A program made the position numbers and the translations under genes. Of a DNA stretch of 46,642 bases, positions 17,273 through 26,218 are shown piece after piece. The notes beneath the pieces were generated by a model. It made no database searches, was not told where the DNA came from, and saw only the letters and a list, made by a program, of their open reading frames with translations. The stretch comes from Marinagarivorans sp. (GTDB lineage Bacteria > Pseudomonadota > Gammaproteobacteria > Pseudomonadales > Cellvibrionaceae): the NCBI GenBank assembly GCA_028281865.1, contig JANQJB010000021.1, forward strand, positions 1 to 46,642, in the 5' to 3' direction. Position 1 is the stretch's first letter. Each line of letters starts with the position of its first letter.

Positions 17273-19125
17273 TCGCCCGCCCCTTTAACATCGGGGTCCA
17301 TCATCCTAGCGATGGCAATGCGTGATTTAGCCAAATAGTGATTTAAACGACGCTTTTGTAAATACAGAACTGTCTCAACTTGATCGCGCAGACGGCGCTG
17401 TGCTTCGTATACAGCTGCACCAATTAGAGCTTGTTGCTCGGCAATTCGCACCTCCGCAGTAGCAATATCTTTGCGGTAGGGCTGCAAGTCAAAACCTTCA
17501 TCAATTATTTTTTGTATGCGCGTTTCGGTTTTTGTTGCAGCCTCTATTTTACGATCAATTTCAATAATGCTACTCTCCAATGCCCAACGACGATCGGCAT
17601 AATCCTCTTGAGCGCTCCAGATCTGAACCCCATTTACAAAACGCAATATTTCAAGTTGCTCGTCGGTAATTTCATTCGTACCTTCGAGCAACTCAGAATT
17701 TTTCAGCGCGCGATCAATGCGCTCTCTTTTTTCGCGCTCGTCGCCTTCTAGGAGCGCTAGAAAATCACTATTTGTCGTTATTTTCGTAAGTGTAGCTCGA
17801 CGCTCGTCGCGCAAACGCTGTAGTAGTTTAATTTTTGCTTTGAAATTGCCTTGCTCAACAAAATCCATTTCACGTTTGCGATTCGCATTGCGTTCATCCA
17901 ACATCTGCGCATAAAACTGCATTTTTGCTTCCCATTCAAAGAGCGCTGTTTGCAGCGCCAGCAAATCACGCAACTCTTGCACTAATGCTAAAAATTCCTC
18001 ACGCGAAAACAAGACCACTAAATAACTCAACTGCGGAGACAGACTATTTTTTTCCGCATAGTTCATCCAGTTAACATCGAGCGCGCGGTCAATTTTCAGC
18101 GCTTCCAATAAATCTTTCTGCTTAAGTTCACTCAGTACCAAATCAAGCGTAACCAGTTCTGCTTCAAAATTAGCTTCCGCTTTTTGATAGTGCTGCAGAG
18201 CGAGGTTATAGCGTTCGAGTTTTTCAAACGTGTTAGGAATGGCAATTAAAACTTCTTGGGTAAATTCGTCTATTACGGGTCGCTTAGCCAACTCTTGCCA
18301 AGGCATAAGCGCATCTTTATATTGCTCCTGTTCGAAAAAGGCCCAGCCATAACCAAGCAGTGCTCGATTAGACAAAGGACTGTTTAAACGCACACGCGAA
18401 AAATACTCTGTGGCTTCCGCCGGGCGCTGCGAAAATATATGTGCATATCCGGCGGCCGTCATGGCCTTATCGTAAAGGCCTAGGAACTCGGGAGAACGTT
18501 GGCGAATTTTAGCGAGCTTGCTGAAATAAGTGATTGCTTTATCAAATTTTTCGACCCGAGAAAATGCTGAACCCAAATTATAAAAAATGTATGGGCCCCA
18601 CTCGGTTTTGCCCAACGATTTATGGTAGAGCACCTCTGCCTCATCAGGCTTGTCCTGTTTAAGTAGCAAATTAATGCGCAATGCCACAATATCGTGAGCC
18701 AGTAGTTTTTCGGGTTTTTCGCTGATCTTGCTAAGTGCTTGTTCGGTTCCCTCCCAATCGTTGCGCATATAGCGCAGGCGTGCTAAATAAAACCACGCCG
18801 CATCGCGTGTTTTCTGCGGTCTATTTTCATCGAGTAAACGCTCAAATATTTCGCTTGCATGACGCTCCAAGCCATAAGCTAGGTAAAAGCCCCCTTCCAT
18901 AATTTCGGGGTTATCACCGTGGCCTTGTATGCCACCACGCTCTCTTGCAACGAGCAAATCGCTTAACGCTTCTAAATGCTCACTTTGGTAGTAATGATAC
19001 AGCGCAACACCATAACGCAAATCGGCAACGGCGCTTAAAGGTTTCTTGGGAATGGCAAAAACAATGGTTGAGATCGACAATCCAAGAAGGATTAAAAAGA
19101 GTTGCTTCGCTCTTATAAATGCCAT
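17269..19125 (-). CDS. Exported TPR and coiled-coil protein
   Basis: A 618-residue protein with an N-terminal signal (cleavage near TIVFAIP, about residue 24), TPR-like repeats over roughly 30-340 and a charged helical, probably coiled-coil, C-terminal half (about 380-610) rich in Glu, Arg and Lys. No lipobox is evident, so it is likely soluble in the periplasm. The layout of TPR plus coiled coil fits a scaffold or adaptor. The gene overlaps the upstream conserved exported protein gene by 13 bases and the 953-residue lipoprotein gene by 4. It could correspond to a GltD-type component of Agl/Glt-like machines, but this needs a profile search. Confidence 0.82.
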   Translation of the reverse strand: MAFIRAKQLFLILLGLSISTIVFAIPKKPLSAVADLRYGVALYHYYQSEHLEALSDLLVARERGGIQGHGDNPEIMEGGFYLAYGLERHASEIFERLLDENRPQKTRDAAWFYLARLRYMRNDWEGTEQALSKISEKPEKLLAHDIVALRINLLLKQDKPDEAEVLYHKSLGKTEWGPYIFYNLGSAFSRVEKFDKAITYFSKLAKIRQRSPEFLGLYDKAMTAAGYAHIFSQRPAEATEYFSRVRLNSPLSNRALLGYGWAFFEQEQYKDALMPWQELAKRPVIDEFTQEVLIAIPNTFEKLERYNLALQHYQKAEANFEAELVTLDLVLSELKQKDLLEALKIDRALDVNWMNYAEKNSLSPQLSYLVVLFSREEFLALVQELRDLLALQTALFEWEAKMQFYAQMLDERNANRKREMDFVEQGNFKAKIKLLQRLRDERRATLTKITTNSDFLALLEGDEREKRERIDRALKNSELLEGTNEITDEQLEILRFVNGVQIWSAQEDYADRRWALESSIIEIDRKIEAATKTETRIQKIIDEGFDLQPYRKDIATAEVRIAEQQALIGAAVYEAQRRLRDQVETVLYLQKRRLNHYLAKSRIAIARMMDPDVKGAGE

Positions 19126-19880
19126 TCTTTAAAGTCGAAATCAGGTTGCATGGTTTTTTTAGAGTCGCGAATGCGAATCTCTAACATCGTCGGGCTTTGG
19201 TCTTTTTTTAAATTAAACGTTGCACCACGTTTGTACTCGCGGCGCTCCGGCCCATAGCCGTGAAAAAACGCGGTCAATTCATGCGAACCCGTTTTTAAGT
19301 TGCCCAGGTATAAACGCTGGATACCACCGCGAATCAAAGCGCTGTTTTGCTTTTCGGTGTAGAGATGACTGGCCACTAATTCATCGTTAATTTTTAACTT
19401 GACTGCATCAAGCTCGAAATACGTACCAACATCCATGGAAACATAAACTGCAATCTGAGTATTGGCGGGAAATAAAAGATCTTCTTCAAGCAGCAGTAAA
19501 TCACGATTTAATTCAAGGGATGCTTTTTTTATGTCCTCTACTTGAGCACTTAAAGGACCATCAGTCACAGCAATATGGGGCGAATTAATTGCCTCACCAT
19601 TCGCCTGTTCTGTCGAGTTCGATTCGCTATCTAACGGAACAATTTCTTCTGGCAAACTTGTTAAAGGTTCAACGGATTCATCGCCGAGAGGCTCGGGTCC
19701 GGCAGGATCGACCGATACAGCGATATCAGTATTTTCAGTTTGAGATGTTTGGTTTGTTAATACTTCAGTTTCCGGAGCGTCGGTTTTCGAAACATCAGTT
19801 TCTGAAACCTCAGCTTTTGAAAAAACGGCAAAAAAACTACTGAGCACAAATATGAAAGCGAGTAATTGCCTAATCAACAT
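19113..19880 (-). CDS. Conserved exported protein, first gene of the ExbBD-TPR operon
   Basis: A 255-residue protein with a signal peptide (MLIRQLLAFIFVLSSFF..., cleavage near SKAEV), a long acidic, Ser/Thr/Glu-rich low-complexity region (about 25-110), and a conserved beta-rich C-terminal domain (about 125-250; LLLLEEDLLFPANTQIAVY, then GGIQRLYLGNLKTGSHELTAFFHG). ATG at 19880 is chosen because GGAG lies 5 bases before it; an upstream ATG at 19904 lacks this. I recall similar proteins at the head of the same operon in other marine gammaproteobacteria, sometimes mislabelled AraC regulators. There is no DNA-binding domain here. It is probably a periplasmic component. Confidence 0.78.
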   Translation of the reverse strand: MLIRQLLAFIFVLSSFFAVFSKAEVSETDVSKTDAPETEVLTNQTSQTENTDIAVSVDPAGPEPLGDESVEPLTSLPEEIVPLDSESNSTEQANGEAINSPHIAVTDGPLSAQVEDIKKASLELNRDLLLLEEDLLFPANTQIAVYVSMDVGTYFELDAVKLKINDELVASHLYTEKQNSALIRGGIQRLYLGNLKTGSHELTAFFHGYGPERREYKRGATFNLKKDQSPTMLEIRIRDSKKTMQPDFDFKEWHL

Positions 19881-20226
19881 TTTGTCTCCAAGTTTTGATC
19901 TCAAAAACTATTACCGTTTAGCAATAGTGAGACGGATTTTTGGCTCGCGAAGCCCATTTGACTTTACTTTCATTATCTCAAACACTTGCGCAGTCTAAAT
20001 TAACAAAGCATTTAAAGTCGTCTAAGTAAGCCGGTAAATGCAACAGCATTCTAGCGGCACGCCTTAAAAGTTCTGGCGTACTTAGAATTATAGAGCTTAA
20101 CGACGCTAGCCTATTATGAGAGCAAGTATTAGTCGATGCTCAGTTCACATAAGCCTGTAAAAAATTTGTGGAGCGCTTACCAAAACAACATAAAAGGACA
20201 GTCTCCGGTTAAGGTCTGATTTTCCA
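19881..20226. other. Intergenic region, probable promoter of the nine-gene operon
   Basis: A 346-base spacer between the apbE-type gene (ending at 20227) and the leftward ExbBD-TPR operon. The operon promoter should lie here, but no convincing -35/-10 pair or operator was found. There is no clear terminator after apbE and no coding pattern. Confidence 0.5.
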
Positions 20227-21231
20227 CTAAGGTGCAGACGGGTCGACCAAGCCCTCGCTGTAATGCACCTGACCCTTCCGGTCGATAATCACACAGTCAA
20301 GGCCCGGTTTACGATTGACTAAAGCCAAGCCCTCCTCGACACCCAGTACAAAAACAGAGGTCGATAGTGGATCAGTTGCCAAACCTTCGGGCCCCAATAC
20401 CGTGACACTCATAACCTCACTGGCAGAGCGACCAGTACGCGGATTTATGATGTGGTGAACACGTTCGCCACTTTGGCTATCAATGAAGTAGCGCTCATAG
20501 TCACCCGAGGTGCTTACAGCGATGTCTGATAAAGGTAAGGTTAGCACGACTGAATCAGTTTTTTTTCCCGGTCGTGGGTGTTTAATGCCAATTAACCAAG
20601 GTCTGCCCTTACGGTCGCCAAGAAGCCGGCTGTCTCCACCGGCCGATACACTTGCATGTTTGATACCACGGGAACGCAACAACGCAATCGCTCGATCAGT
20701 AGCATACCCCTTGGCAATACCGCCCAAATCGATGCGTACGTTTTTGTGTAAGTACTCTAAAGTCGACTGTTGTTCGTTGAATGACAACCAACGATAGTTG
20801 ATTGCAGGCTGCAGGGCCTTGCGCTGCTCTGCCGTTGGCTGAATTTGCTTACGGTAATCGTAATACCAACCGAGAGAAGCATAGGTAATATCAAACGCGC
20901 CGCCGCTTTCAACGCTTGCGTCTATCGATTGTTTGATTAACAACGCAAGCTCGGGGGAAATTTTAACCGCGTCTTTAACCGCAGTTTGGTTCAGTTTCGA
21001 GAGTTCGCTACTGACAATATACGGCGAAAACTGCCGCTCTACCGCACGCATATCCGCCATAACATCGGCGATGGCAGCCTGTGCATCTGCCGCGTCAAGA
21101 TGCCAAAGCGTTACAGATACTTTGGTTCCCATAATGGCTTGGTCATCAGAATACCAAGCCGCAAAAACGGTTCCAGATGACAACAAGTAAGAGATTAAAA
21201 CCAGGTACCGCAAACAGTCGCGGACGCCCAT
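20227..21231 (-). CDS. apbE: FAD:protein FMN transferase (ApbE family)
   Basis: A 334-residue exported ApbE protein. The signal peptide ends near GTVFAAW (about residue 25). The start of the mature part has IMGTKVSV, followed by GGAFDITYASL, DLGGIAKGYATDRA, VSAGGDSRLLG, HHIINPRTGR and a C-terminal ATDPLSTSVFVLG, all typical of the family. The enzyme attaches FMN from FAD to Thr/Ser of periplasmic or membrane proteins such as Nqr and Rnf subunits. Here it is the last gene after gspN, sharing the single A of TAATG, and no flavoprotein target is visible nearby. Whether it has a link to secretion or is just co-transcribed is open. Confidence 0.93.
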   Translation of the reverse strand: MGVRDCLRYLVLISYLLSSGTVFAAWYSDDQAIMGTKVSVTLWHLDAADAQAAIADVMADMRAVERQFSPYIVSSELSKLNQTAVKDAVKISPELALLIKQSIDASVESGGAFDITYASLGWYYDYRKQIQPTAEQRKALQPAINYRWLSFNEQQSTLEYLHKNVRIDLGGIAKGYATDRAIALLRSRGIKHASVSAGGDSRLLGDRKGRPWLIGIKHPRPGKKTDSVVLTLPLSDIAVSTSGDYERYFIDSQSGERVHHIINPRTGRSASEVMSVTVLGPEGLATDPLSTSVFVLGVEEGLALVNRKPGLDCVIIDRKGQVHYSEGLVDPSAP

Positions 21232-21986
21232 TAAAGAGGAAATTTCACTTCAAAGCCACCATCGTCGGTGGGCACTGCGAAAATACTCAGCACGTCTTGT
21301 GCCTCTGGGGGAGCCTGATCAGTGAGCCGCACAACACCTTGGACCTTTGGAGGCTCGGAAACACCAATCAAACCAATTAAATTTACTTTGATAGGAGCCT
21401 GTCTATCAAAAATTTCAGCCCGCACTGCACCTTCACCGTTGGCGCTCAAGTTAGCGGCATAGTCACCTAACGCAAACCAGCGACCCTCCACTTTTATACG
21501 CGAATTTCGCCAACTGAAATTACCGTCAAGCTCGTCCACTAAACCTCTATCACTGACCACAGCCTTGCGCAAATTCAACGACGCATTGCCATCAAAATTG
21601 GCATCCCTTAATAAACGGTTTCCATATGAAGCGGGAAAATCAAATTGAAAGTTTTCGACGGTGTTGCGAGCACCCAATAAAGCACGGCAAAAATCCGTAC
21701 TTAACTTGGCACTTGTGATATTTGCACAAGCACTAAAACCTAGCAGGTTTATGGGCTTTAATTTCCAGCGCAACTCACCCAAATCGACGACTAGGCCATC
21801 GATATTAACACTCGCCTTTGCCGCTTTGCCTTTCCAGATAGTGCCTGACACACCAAAGAGTTGCACTCCGGGTGCACTTTTGACAACAAAATAAGATGCC
21901 CAAGCTCCGGGAATACTCGAAACAACGAGAAAGATAAAATAAAAAACCAGGCCAACGCCTACCAGCCATTTGGCTAAACGCCCCAT
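21231..21986 (-). CDS. gspN: Type II secretion system protein N
   Basis: A 251-residue GspN: one N-terminal membrane helix (about 8-28) and a periplasmic beta-rich domain with the GVSGTIWKGKA segment typical of the family. GspN is an accessory inner-membrane component of the type II secretion system and is not present in all systems. The gene follows gspM by 3 bases and is joined to apbE by TAATG. Position at the end of the gspL-M-N block matches the usual order. Confidence 0.88.
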   Translation of the reverse strand: MGRLAKWLVGVGLVFYFIFLVVSSIPGAWASYFVVKSAPGVQLFGVSGTIWKGKAAKASVNIDGLVVDLGELRWKLKPINLLGFSACANITSAKLSTDFCRALLGARNTVENFQFDFPASYGNRLLRDANFDGNASLNLRKAVVSDRGLVDELDGNFSWRNSRIKVEGRWFALGDYAANLSANGEGAVRAEIFDRQAPIKVNLIGLIGVSEPPKVQGVVRLTDQAPPEAQDVLSIFAVPTDDGGFEVKFPL

Positions 21987-21989
21987 AAA

Positions 21990-22469
21990 TTAATCCCGAT
22001 ACAATCGCAAATTCACAAGGGCCTGACCGATATCGTCGCTAGAGGCCACAGAGATATCCTTTATTTGCATACCCTTTTTATTTTCAACCTCATCAAGCCA
22101 CGCGAACACGGAACTAAGCGGTGCCTTGGCTAAATGAATTCTAACACCGGTAGAGCCGATCGGCTGGAATTTATCGATCGAAAGACCGTGGGCACTTAAG
22201 CTATTGTGAACTTCCTGCGTCAGGCTCGTACTGTGGTTGGTGCTCTTGTTCGACTGCTGAAAGCCGAGGATTTTGCCACCCAAGTTTCTCACGGTTTCGC
22301 GTTGCTCAAGCGCAATTTTATTGGACTGCAATTGGGCTTTGTGACTTTTAACCAGCGGAACCCACACCATCGCATAAACAAGAAAAATGACCACTGCAAT
22401 TGCTCCAACACCGAGAAGCAGTTGTTCACGAGGACTCTGTTGTAAATACCAATCTTTAAACGATTCCAT
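21990..22469 (-). CDS. gspM: Type II secretion system protein M
   Basis: A 159-residue GspM: short cytoplasmic start (SFKDWYLQQSPREQLLLG), one membrane helix (about 17-38) and a small periplasmic ferredoxin-like domain. GspM pairs with GspL in the inner-membrane platform that links the ATPase GspE to the pseudopilus. The gene lies 27 bases after gspL and 3 bases before gspN. Sequence conservation in this family is low, but the SPRE-LL start, length and position are characteristic. Confidence 0.9.
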   Translation of the reverse strand: MESFKDWYLQQSPREQLLLGVGAIAVVIFLVYAMVWVPLVKSHKAQLQSNKIALEQRETVRNLGGKILGFQQSNKSTNHSTSLTQEVHNSLSAHGLSIDKFQPIGSTGVRIHLAKAPLSSVFAWLDEVENKKGMQIKDISVASSDDIGQALVNLRLYRD

Positions 22470-22496
22470 TATCGCTCTTATACACCTATTTTGAGA

Positions 22497-23711
22497 TCAA
22501 CCTTCAGATACCCGAATTTGGGCTTGGTGCACATCGCCCGAAACGGATGCACGCCTTATATCGACAGTCAGACCTTTGTCGGCTATCTGCTTACGCAACT
22601 CCTCAAATAAAGCAAAGTCGGTCGCTTCGATAGTCAACTGAACCTCGCCACTATCGTGCGAGTAACGAAAATTATTTAGAGTCAGATTGTCGTTAGCGGC
22701 AATGGGCGGCGCAATTTTGGACATCATCAGCATTAACCGCGAGCCTTGTGGCTTGTCAGAATAATTAGATAGCTCTTGCTTAAGCTGGCGCACCGGATCA
22801 CGAACAGGGCCCTTCTTAACTTGACGATAAAGTTCATCACGCTCGGCAAGTATGGCCGACTGCTTAGCACGCATCATCTTCAACTCGCCCCAAGTGCCAC
22901 CTACAGCTACTAACAGCGCAGCACAGGCAGCGATAGCGGGTACCTTCCAGTCAGTCCACCATTTTGCAAAAGGCAATTTGCGAGCAATCGGCCCGGTTCG
23001 AAGCTCGAGCACAGGCTTAGCCTTGGCTTCAACAGCGTCCCAAAAACTGCCCACGCGCTCTTCTATTTCAATCTCTTCGCTGGTCTCCAATTCACCGGGC
23101 AGCATATCGCGCAAGCTATCAAGTTCGCCGTCATCAAGCCCATAAATTGTGATCTTTGCGGGTGGACTTTCGTGACTGGCTAAGAGGCTTTTTAAATACA
23201 ATGCAGCTGCTTCTTTTTCAACCGAGAAGCCGAGTTCACGATCAAATTTAACCAAGACGTTTTCGCCATCAAGCACAATTGTCCAGCTATCTTCGTCGTG
23301 GAATAATTCGAGGTAATCGACGGCACACGACTGCACTTCAGCGCCGATATCTTCCAGCTCAGCCAATGCATTTTCGGCAAACTCAGCATCGACGTAGGCG
23401 AGCGGTAATTGGTTTTCTTCAAACGTACCGTAGGCAAAAATCATATCGTCTACGTAGTCAATAACCGTCTCTTCGATTTGGAACGGAACCAATTTCGCGA
23501 ACAAGCGCTTGTCCTTGGCTTCCACTTCAACTTTGCGACTCACCACATGTTGGCCGGAAAAGATCAACCAAACGCTCGCTCCTGTAGCGGATTCCGCTAA
23601 TAAGTTGATGTCACCAGTATAAAAAACCTCACTGTCCCACTGGCCGCTATCAGCGATAGCCCGCCACTGCCACAGTCCATCAAGGTTTTTTTTAACAAGT
23701 AATCGCGCCAC
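22497..23711 (-). CDS. gspL: Type II secretion system protein L
   Basis: A 404-residue GspL: a cytoplasmic actin-like domain (about 1-230) that binds GspE, one membrane helix (about 257-273) and a periplasmic domain. Start is GTG at 23711 (MARLLVKKN). The gene is separated from gspK by 236 bases, unusual for an otherwise compact operon, so L-M-N-apbE may have its own promoter. Weak -35/-10-like elements (TTGGCG, 17 bases, TAAAAC) occur at about 23735-23763 upstream, but are not convincing alone. Confidence 0.92.
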   Translation of the reverse strand: MARLLVKKNLDGLWQWRAIADSGQWDSEVFYTGDINLLAESATGASVWLIFSGQHVVSRKVEVEAKDKRLFAKLVPFQIEETVIDYVDDMIFAYGTFEENQLPLAYVDAEFAENALAELEDIGAEVQSCAVDYLELFHDEDSWTIVLDGENVLVKFDRELGFSVEKEAAALYLKSLLASHESPPAKITIYGLDDGELDSLRDMLPGELETSEEIEIEERVGSFWDAVEAKAKPVLELRTGPIARKLPFAKWWTDWKVPAIAACAALLVAVGGTWGELKMMRAKQSAILAERDELYRQVKKGPVRDPVRQLKQELSNYSDKPQGSRLMLMMSKIAPPIAANDNLTLNNFRYSHDSGEVQLTIEATDFALFEELRKQIADKGLTVDIRRASVSGDVHQAQIRVSEG

Positions 23712-23947
23712 AGTTTTCCCACTTAAAAATATTACTTAATACGGTTTTAGCATTTAGATAAAGTTGCGCCAACAAGCAACACCTGCTTAAGCCAAACGTT
23801 TTTTCAGAGACTCTAGCCAACAAGTGCCAAATTATCATCTTTATCAATATCTTACGACAGATAGTTTAATAATAGCCCCACCACATCGAAACTTTGGTCA
23901 CTGGTTTACGCCACAAAGCAACTTGAGCCCAGTAACACATTGCATAT

Positions 23948-25036
23948 TTAAAAATTAGCATCGGTTCTACGGACAGTGAGAACGCCATCTTTGCCGCGGA
24001 AAACCATGCTTTTACCCTTGCGCCGCTGCTCGCCTACTTGAGTTTCTGAAAATACAAAAAAATAACTACTCTTGGTGTCAAAGCCTTCCAAACTAACATC
24101 ATTTGTTTGCCCAAGCAGAGCTCCGAGCGTTGGTGATTGCAGTAATTCCTGCACACTATCCCACCCGCCATCGAGCAATTCACCTGGCTGCGCTGCCTGG
24201 TTTGGATCATCACCCGTTATGCCGGCATTACGCTCGGATAAAAGGGGCTCAAGGTCTATATCCAACAAAGGTGTATAGTCATCTTTACGATTTATCATGC
24301 GAAACAACTGTTCCGGCATCGTGTTGATATTAATTGGCACATCCACAGGCAGCGCGACAACCAACGGTAACAACTGCTCGTAGATGAGTGGCTCCATACC
24401 CTTGATGACACTTAGCTCGCTCACACTGGTCATCACGTTATTTGTTATCGGAATCGGTATCGGCAGGCTTTCATAATAGTCTTGCTCTGCACCCCCATAG
24501 CCAAAGGTTTCGTGGTCTGGATCCAGCCAATCCATCACTGCATCGGTTAACTCTCTCGCATAACCTTCGTCAATCAAATTGTTATCGTCACGTTGCAAAG
24601 TTTGCAGCAGGCGAATAAAGCGCTTTTGGTGAACTGTGTAAATTTCTTGTATCTGATTTGCCTCTTCACTATTCGGGTTTGGGGGAGGCACTTTTTTTTG
24701 CAAGAGATTAATATTGAAGCGCCCCTGAGCATCCTCAACTCTCCCAGCAATCCAGCCTTCATCCGTTGGAAACTGCTGTTCTTGATTCCAAATTTCATTG
24801 AGATGATCTTTTTCGCCCTGCAGTTTGTCCATTTTTAGCGCATAGTGCGCGAGTAGCTCAGCTGCCTCCAAATACGACCGCGCTTGAATACCGTGCCAAC
24901 GATTTTCATTGCGCGCCATGCCCAATTCAAACTTCCACGTTGTGGCGACCACCAGAGTTGTTACTAGTGATACAACAAGCATCGCCATAATTAAAGCTGA
25001 ACCACGGAAATCCGCTATATGCTTGAAAGTAGGCAT
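23948..25036 (-). CDS. gspK: Type II secretion system minor pseudopilin K
   Basis: A 362-residue GspK from ATG at 25036 (MPTFKHIADFRG). A longer upstream frame overlaps gspJ and is not credible. The prepilin leader ends at FRG before SALIMAMLV; the missing Glu at +5 is normal for GspK. The large periplasmic domain includes the ININTMPEQL region typical of the family. GspK caps the pseudopilus tip with GspI and GspJ. It starts 10 bases after gspJ. A 236-base gap follows before gspL. Confidence 0.93.
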   Translation of the reverse strand: MPTFKHIADFRGSALIMAMLVVSLVTTLVVATTWKFELGMARNENRWHGIQARSYLEAAELLAHYALKMDKLQGEKDHLNEIWNQEQQFPTDEGWIAGRVEDAQGRFNINLLQKKVPPPNPNSEEANQIQEIYTVHQKRFIRLLQTLQRDDNNLIDEGYARELTDAVMDWLDPDHETFGYGGAEQDYYESLPIPIPITNNVMTSVSELSVIKGMEPLIYEQLLPLVVALPVDVPININTMPEQLFRMINRKDDYTPLLDIDLEPLLSERNAGITGDDPNQAAQPGELLDGGWDSVQELLQSPTLGALLGQTNDVSLEGFDTKSSYFFVFSETQVGEQRRKGKSMVFRGKDGVLTVRRTDANF

Positions 25037-25046
25037 TGGTTTACGA

Positions 25047-25889
25047 TTATCCACTGTTTCGCTTGGCGCCTCCCTGGTTTGAAGGATTTCCAGAGTTGTT
25101 GCCTGACCCCCCGCGTGCACCACCGGAACCGCTGCTTGAGCTGCCCTCAGGCAATTCAACCGTCCCGGTTGAGCGATTATCAATTCCGGCAATAAACGAA
25201 AATAAGCGTTTAATCTCGCCAAACTCTTCGTGTTCTATTGTAATTTCTATTGCCAGCGGCAACGTTGCCGGGGAGACAGCACCGGCATTCGGGTTGGGCC
25301 AGCGCATATACCACGGCCCAGCAGCGAGCGAACTTGCCGTCGGTGGCGGAGGTAGAACCCGAATGACAAGGTCCTCAACCCCTTCCATAATCTTGCGCTG
25401 CAGCGTGTCCTCTTGATCCGTCTTTCTCGGGTCATACCAAGTATCGCGCCATACGGCACCGTCTTCCAGACGGTACCCCACTCGAACTATTTCAGTCCTC
25501 GGCTGGTGAAGGGGGTTTGCGAGGCCTGCCCGCATAATTGTTAACCAGTAATCGTCAGACTCCTCGACAAACACGGCAGGGATTGGATCTCCGTAGATTG
25601 GCAGCACTGTTTGAGGAATAGCATTGCGGACATCGTTTTCCAACAATACCCAGATACGATCCACCGCCGCTAAGCGTTTGAGCGCGGCTTCTGTCGACTC
25701 GGAACTTCTGGTAGCACTATGGAATATCTGACCTGTGACCACTGCGATTAACGCCATAATGACTATCGCGACAAGAACCTCTACCAGGGTAAAACCGGTG
25801 TTAGCTTTCAAGGGCACATAGCCCGTAAACCTAATCAACCCAGCACGCTTAATCAACGTAGAACCCTGTGATTTCAGCGGCAACGTCAC
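25047..25889 (-). CDS. gspJ: Type II secretion system minor pseudopilin J
   Basis: A GspJ minor pseudopilin with the prepilin cleavage motif KANTG|FTLVEVLVAI and a periplasmic domain followed by a Ser/Gly/Asn-rich C-terminal tail. The longest frame starts with GTG at 25889 and overlaps gspI by 41 bases. A GTG at 25817 would give the short leader MPLKANTG, typical for pseudopilins, and a 31-base gap after gspI; a TTG at 25856 is another option. The start is therefore uncertain, the product is not. GspJ forms the tip complex with GspI and GspK. Confidence 0.9.
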   Translation of the reverse strand: MTLPLKSQGSTLIKRAGLIRFTGYVPLKANTGFTLVEVLVAIVIMALIAVVTGQIFHSATRSSESTEAALKRLAAVDRIWVLLENDVRNAIPQTVLPIYGDPIPAVFVEESDDYWLTIMRAGLANPLHQPRTEIVRVGYRLEDGAVWRDTWYDPRKTDQEDTLQRKIMEGVEDLVIRVLPPPPTASSLAAGPWYMRWPNPNAGAVSPATLPLAIEITIEHEEFGEIKRLFSFIAGIDNRSTGTVELPEGSSSSGSGGARGGSGNNSGNPSNQGGAKRNSG

Positions 25890-26217
25890 CGCCTTGTGGG
25901 GATATTCTTACCCATATTTGGTGAAACCCCGGAAACTCCTCAACGGCGCGCTCCTCTACTTGCCAGTCCCAAACGCGCCCACCCATCTCAATATCACCAG
26001 CTGCCCGACCGCGCGGCACAATCTTTTGCAAACGCTGTGTTAGATAAATTTCCTGCATTTTGTTTTCCGCTACCCAGTGCGCAAGCATCGTTTCCTGTGC
26101 GCGGAAGGCGGCGTTGGACATAGAGCCCATCTGCATCACGAGTGCAGGCAGGGCAACCGACACAATAATCATCGCCACCATTACTTCGATTAATGTAAAG
26201 CCAAGCCAACGTCGCAT
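25849..26217 (-). CDS. gspI: Type II secretion system minor pseudopilin I
   Basis: A 122-residue GspI beginning MRRWLG|FTLIEVMVAM, where the 6-residue leader and Glu at +5 are classic. The open frame extends further upstream but would overlap gspH by about 145 bases, so ATG at 26217 is chosen; it follows the gspH stop by one base. The domain includes the AHWVAENKMQE segment typical of GspI. It nucleates the pseudopilus tip. Confidence 0.92.
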   Translation of the reverse strand: MRRWLGFTLIEVMVAMIIVSVALPALVMQMGSMSNAAFRAQETMLAHWVAENKMQEIYLTQRLQKIVPRGRAAGDIEMGGRVWDWQVEERAVEEFPGFHQIWVRISPQGGDVAAEITGFYVD

Positions 26218-26218
26218 A

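Noticed and set aside
23800-23832. Sigma-54-like pattern TTGGCACTTGTTGGC upstream of gspL (leftward)
   Set aside because: The GG and GC elements are separated by 9 rather than 10 bases, and no activator site was seen.
25037-25222. N-terminal extension of gspK
   Set aside because: Overlaps gspJ in another frame; the prepilin leader at Met63 defines the true start.
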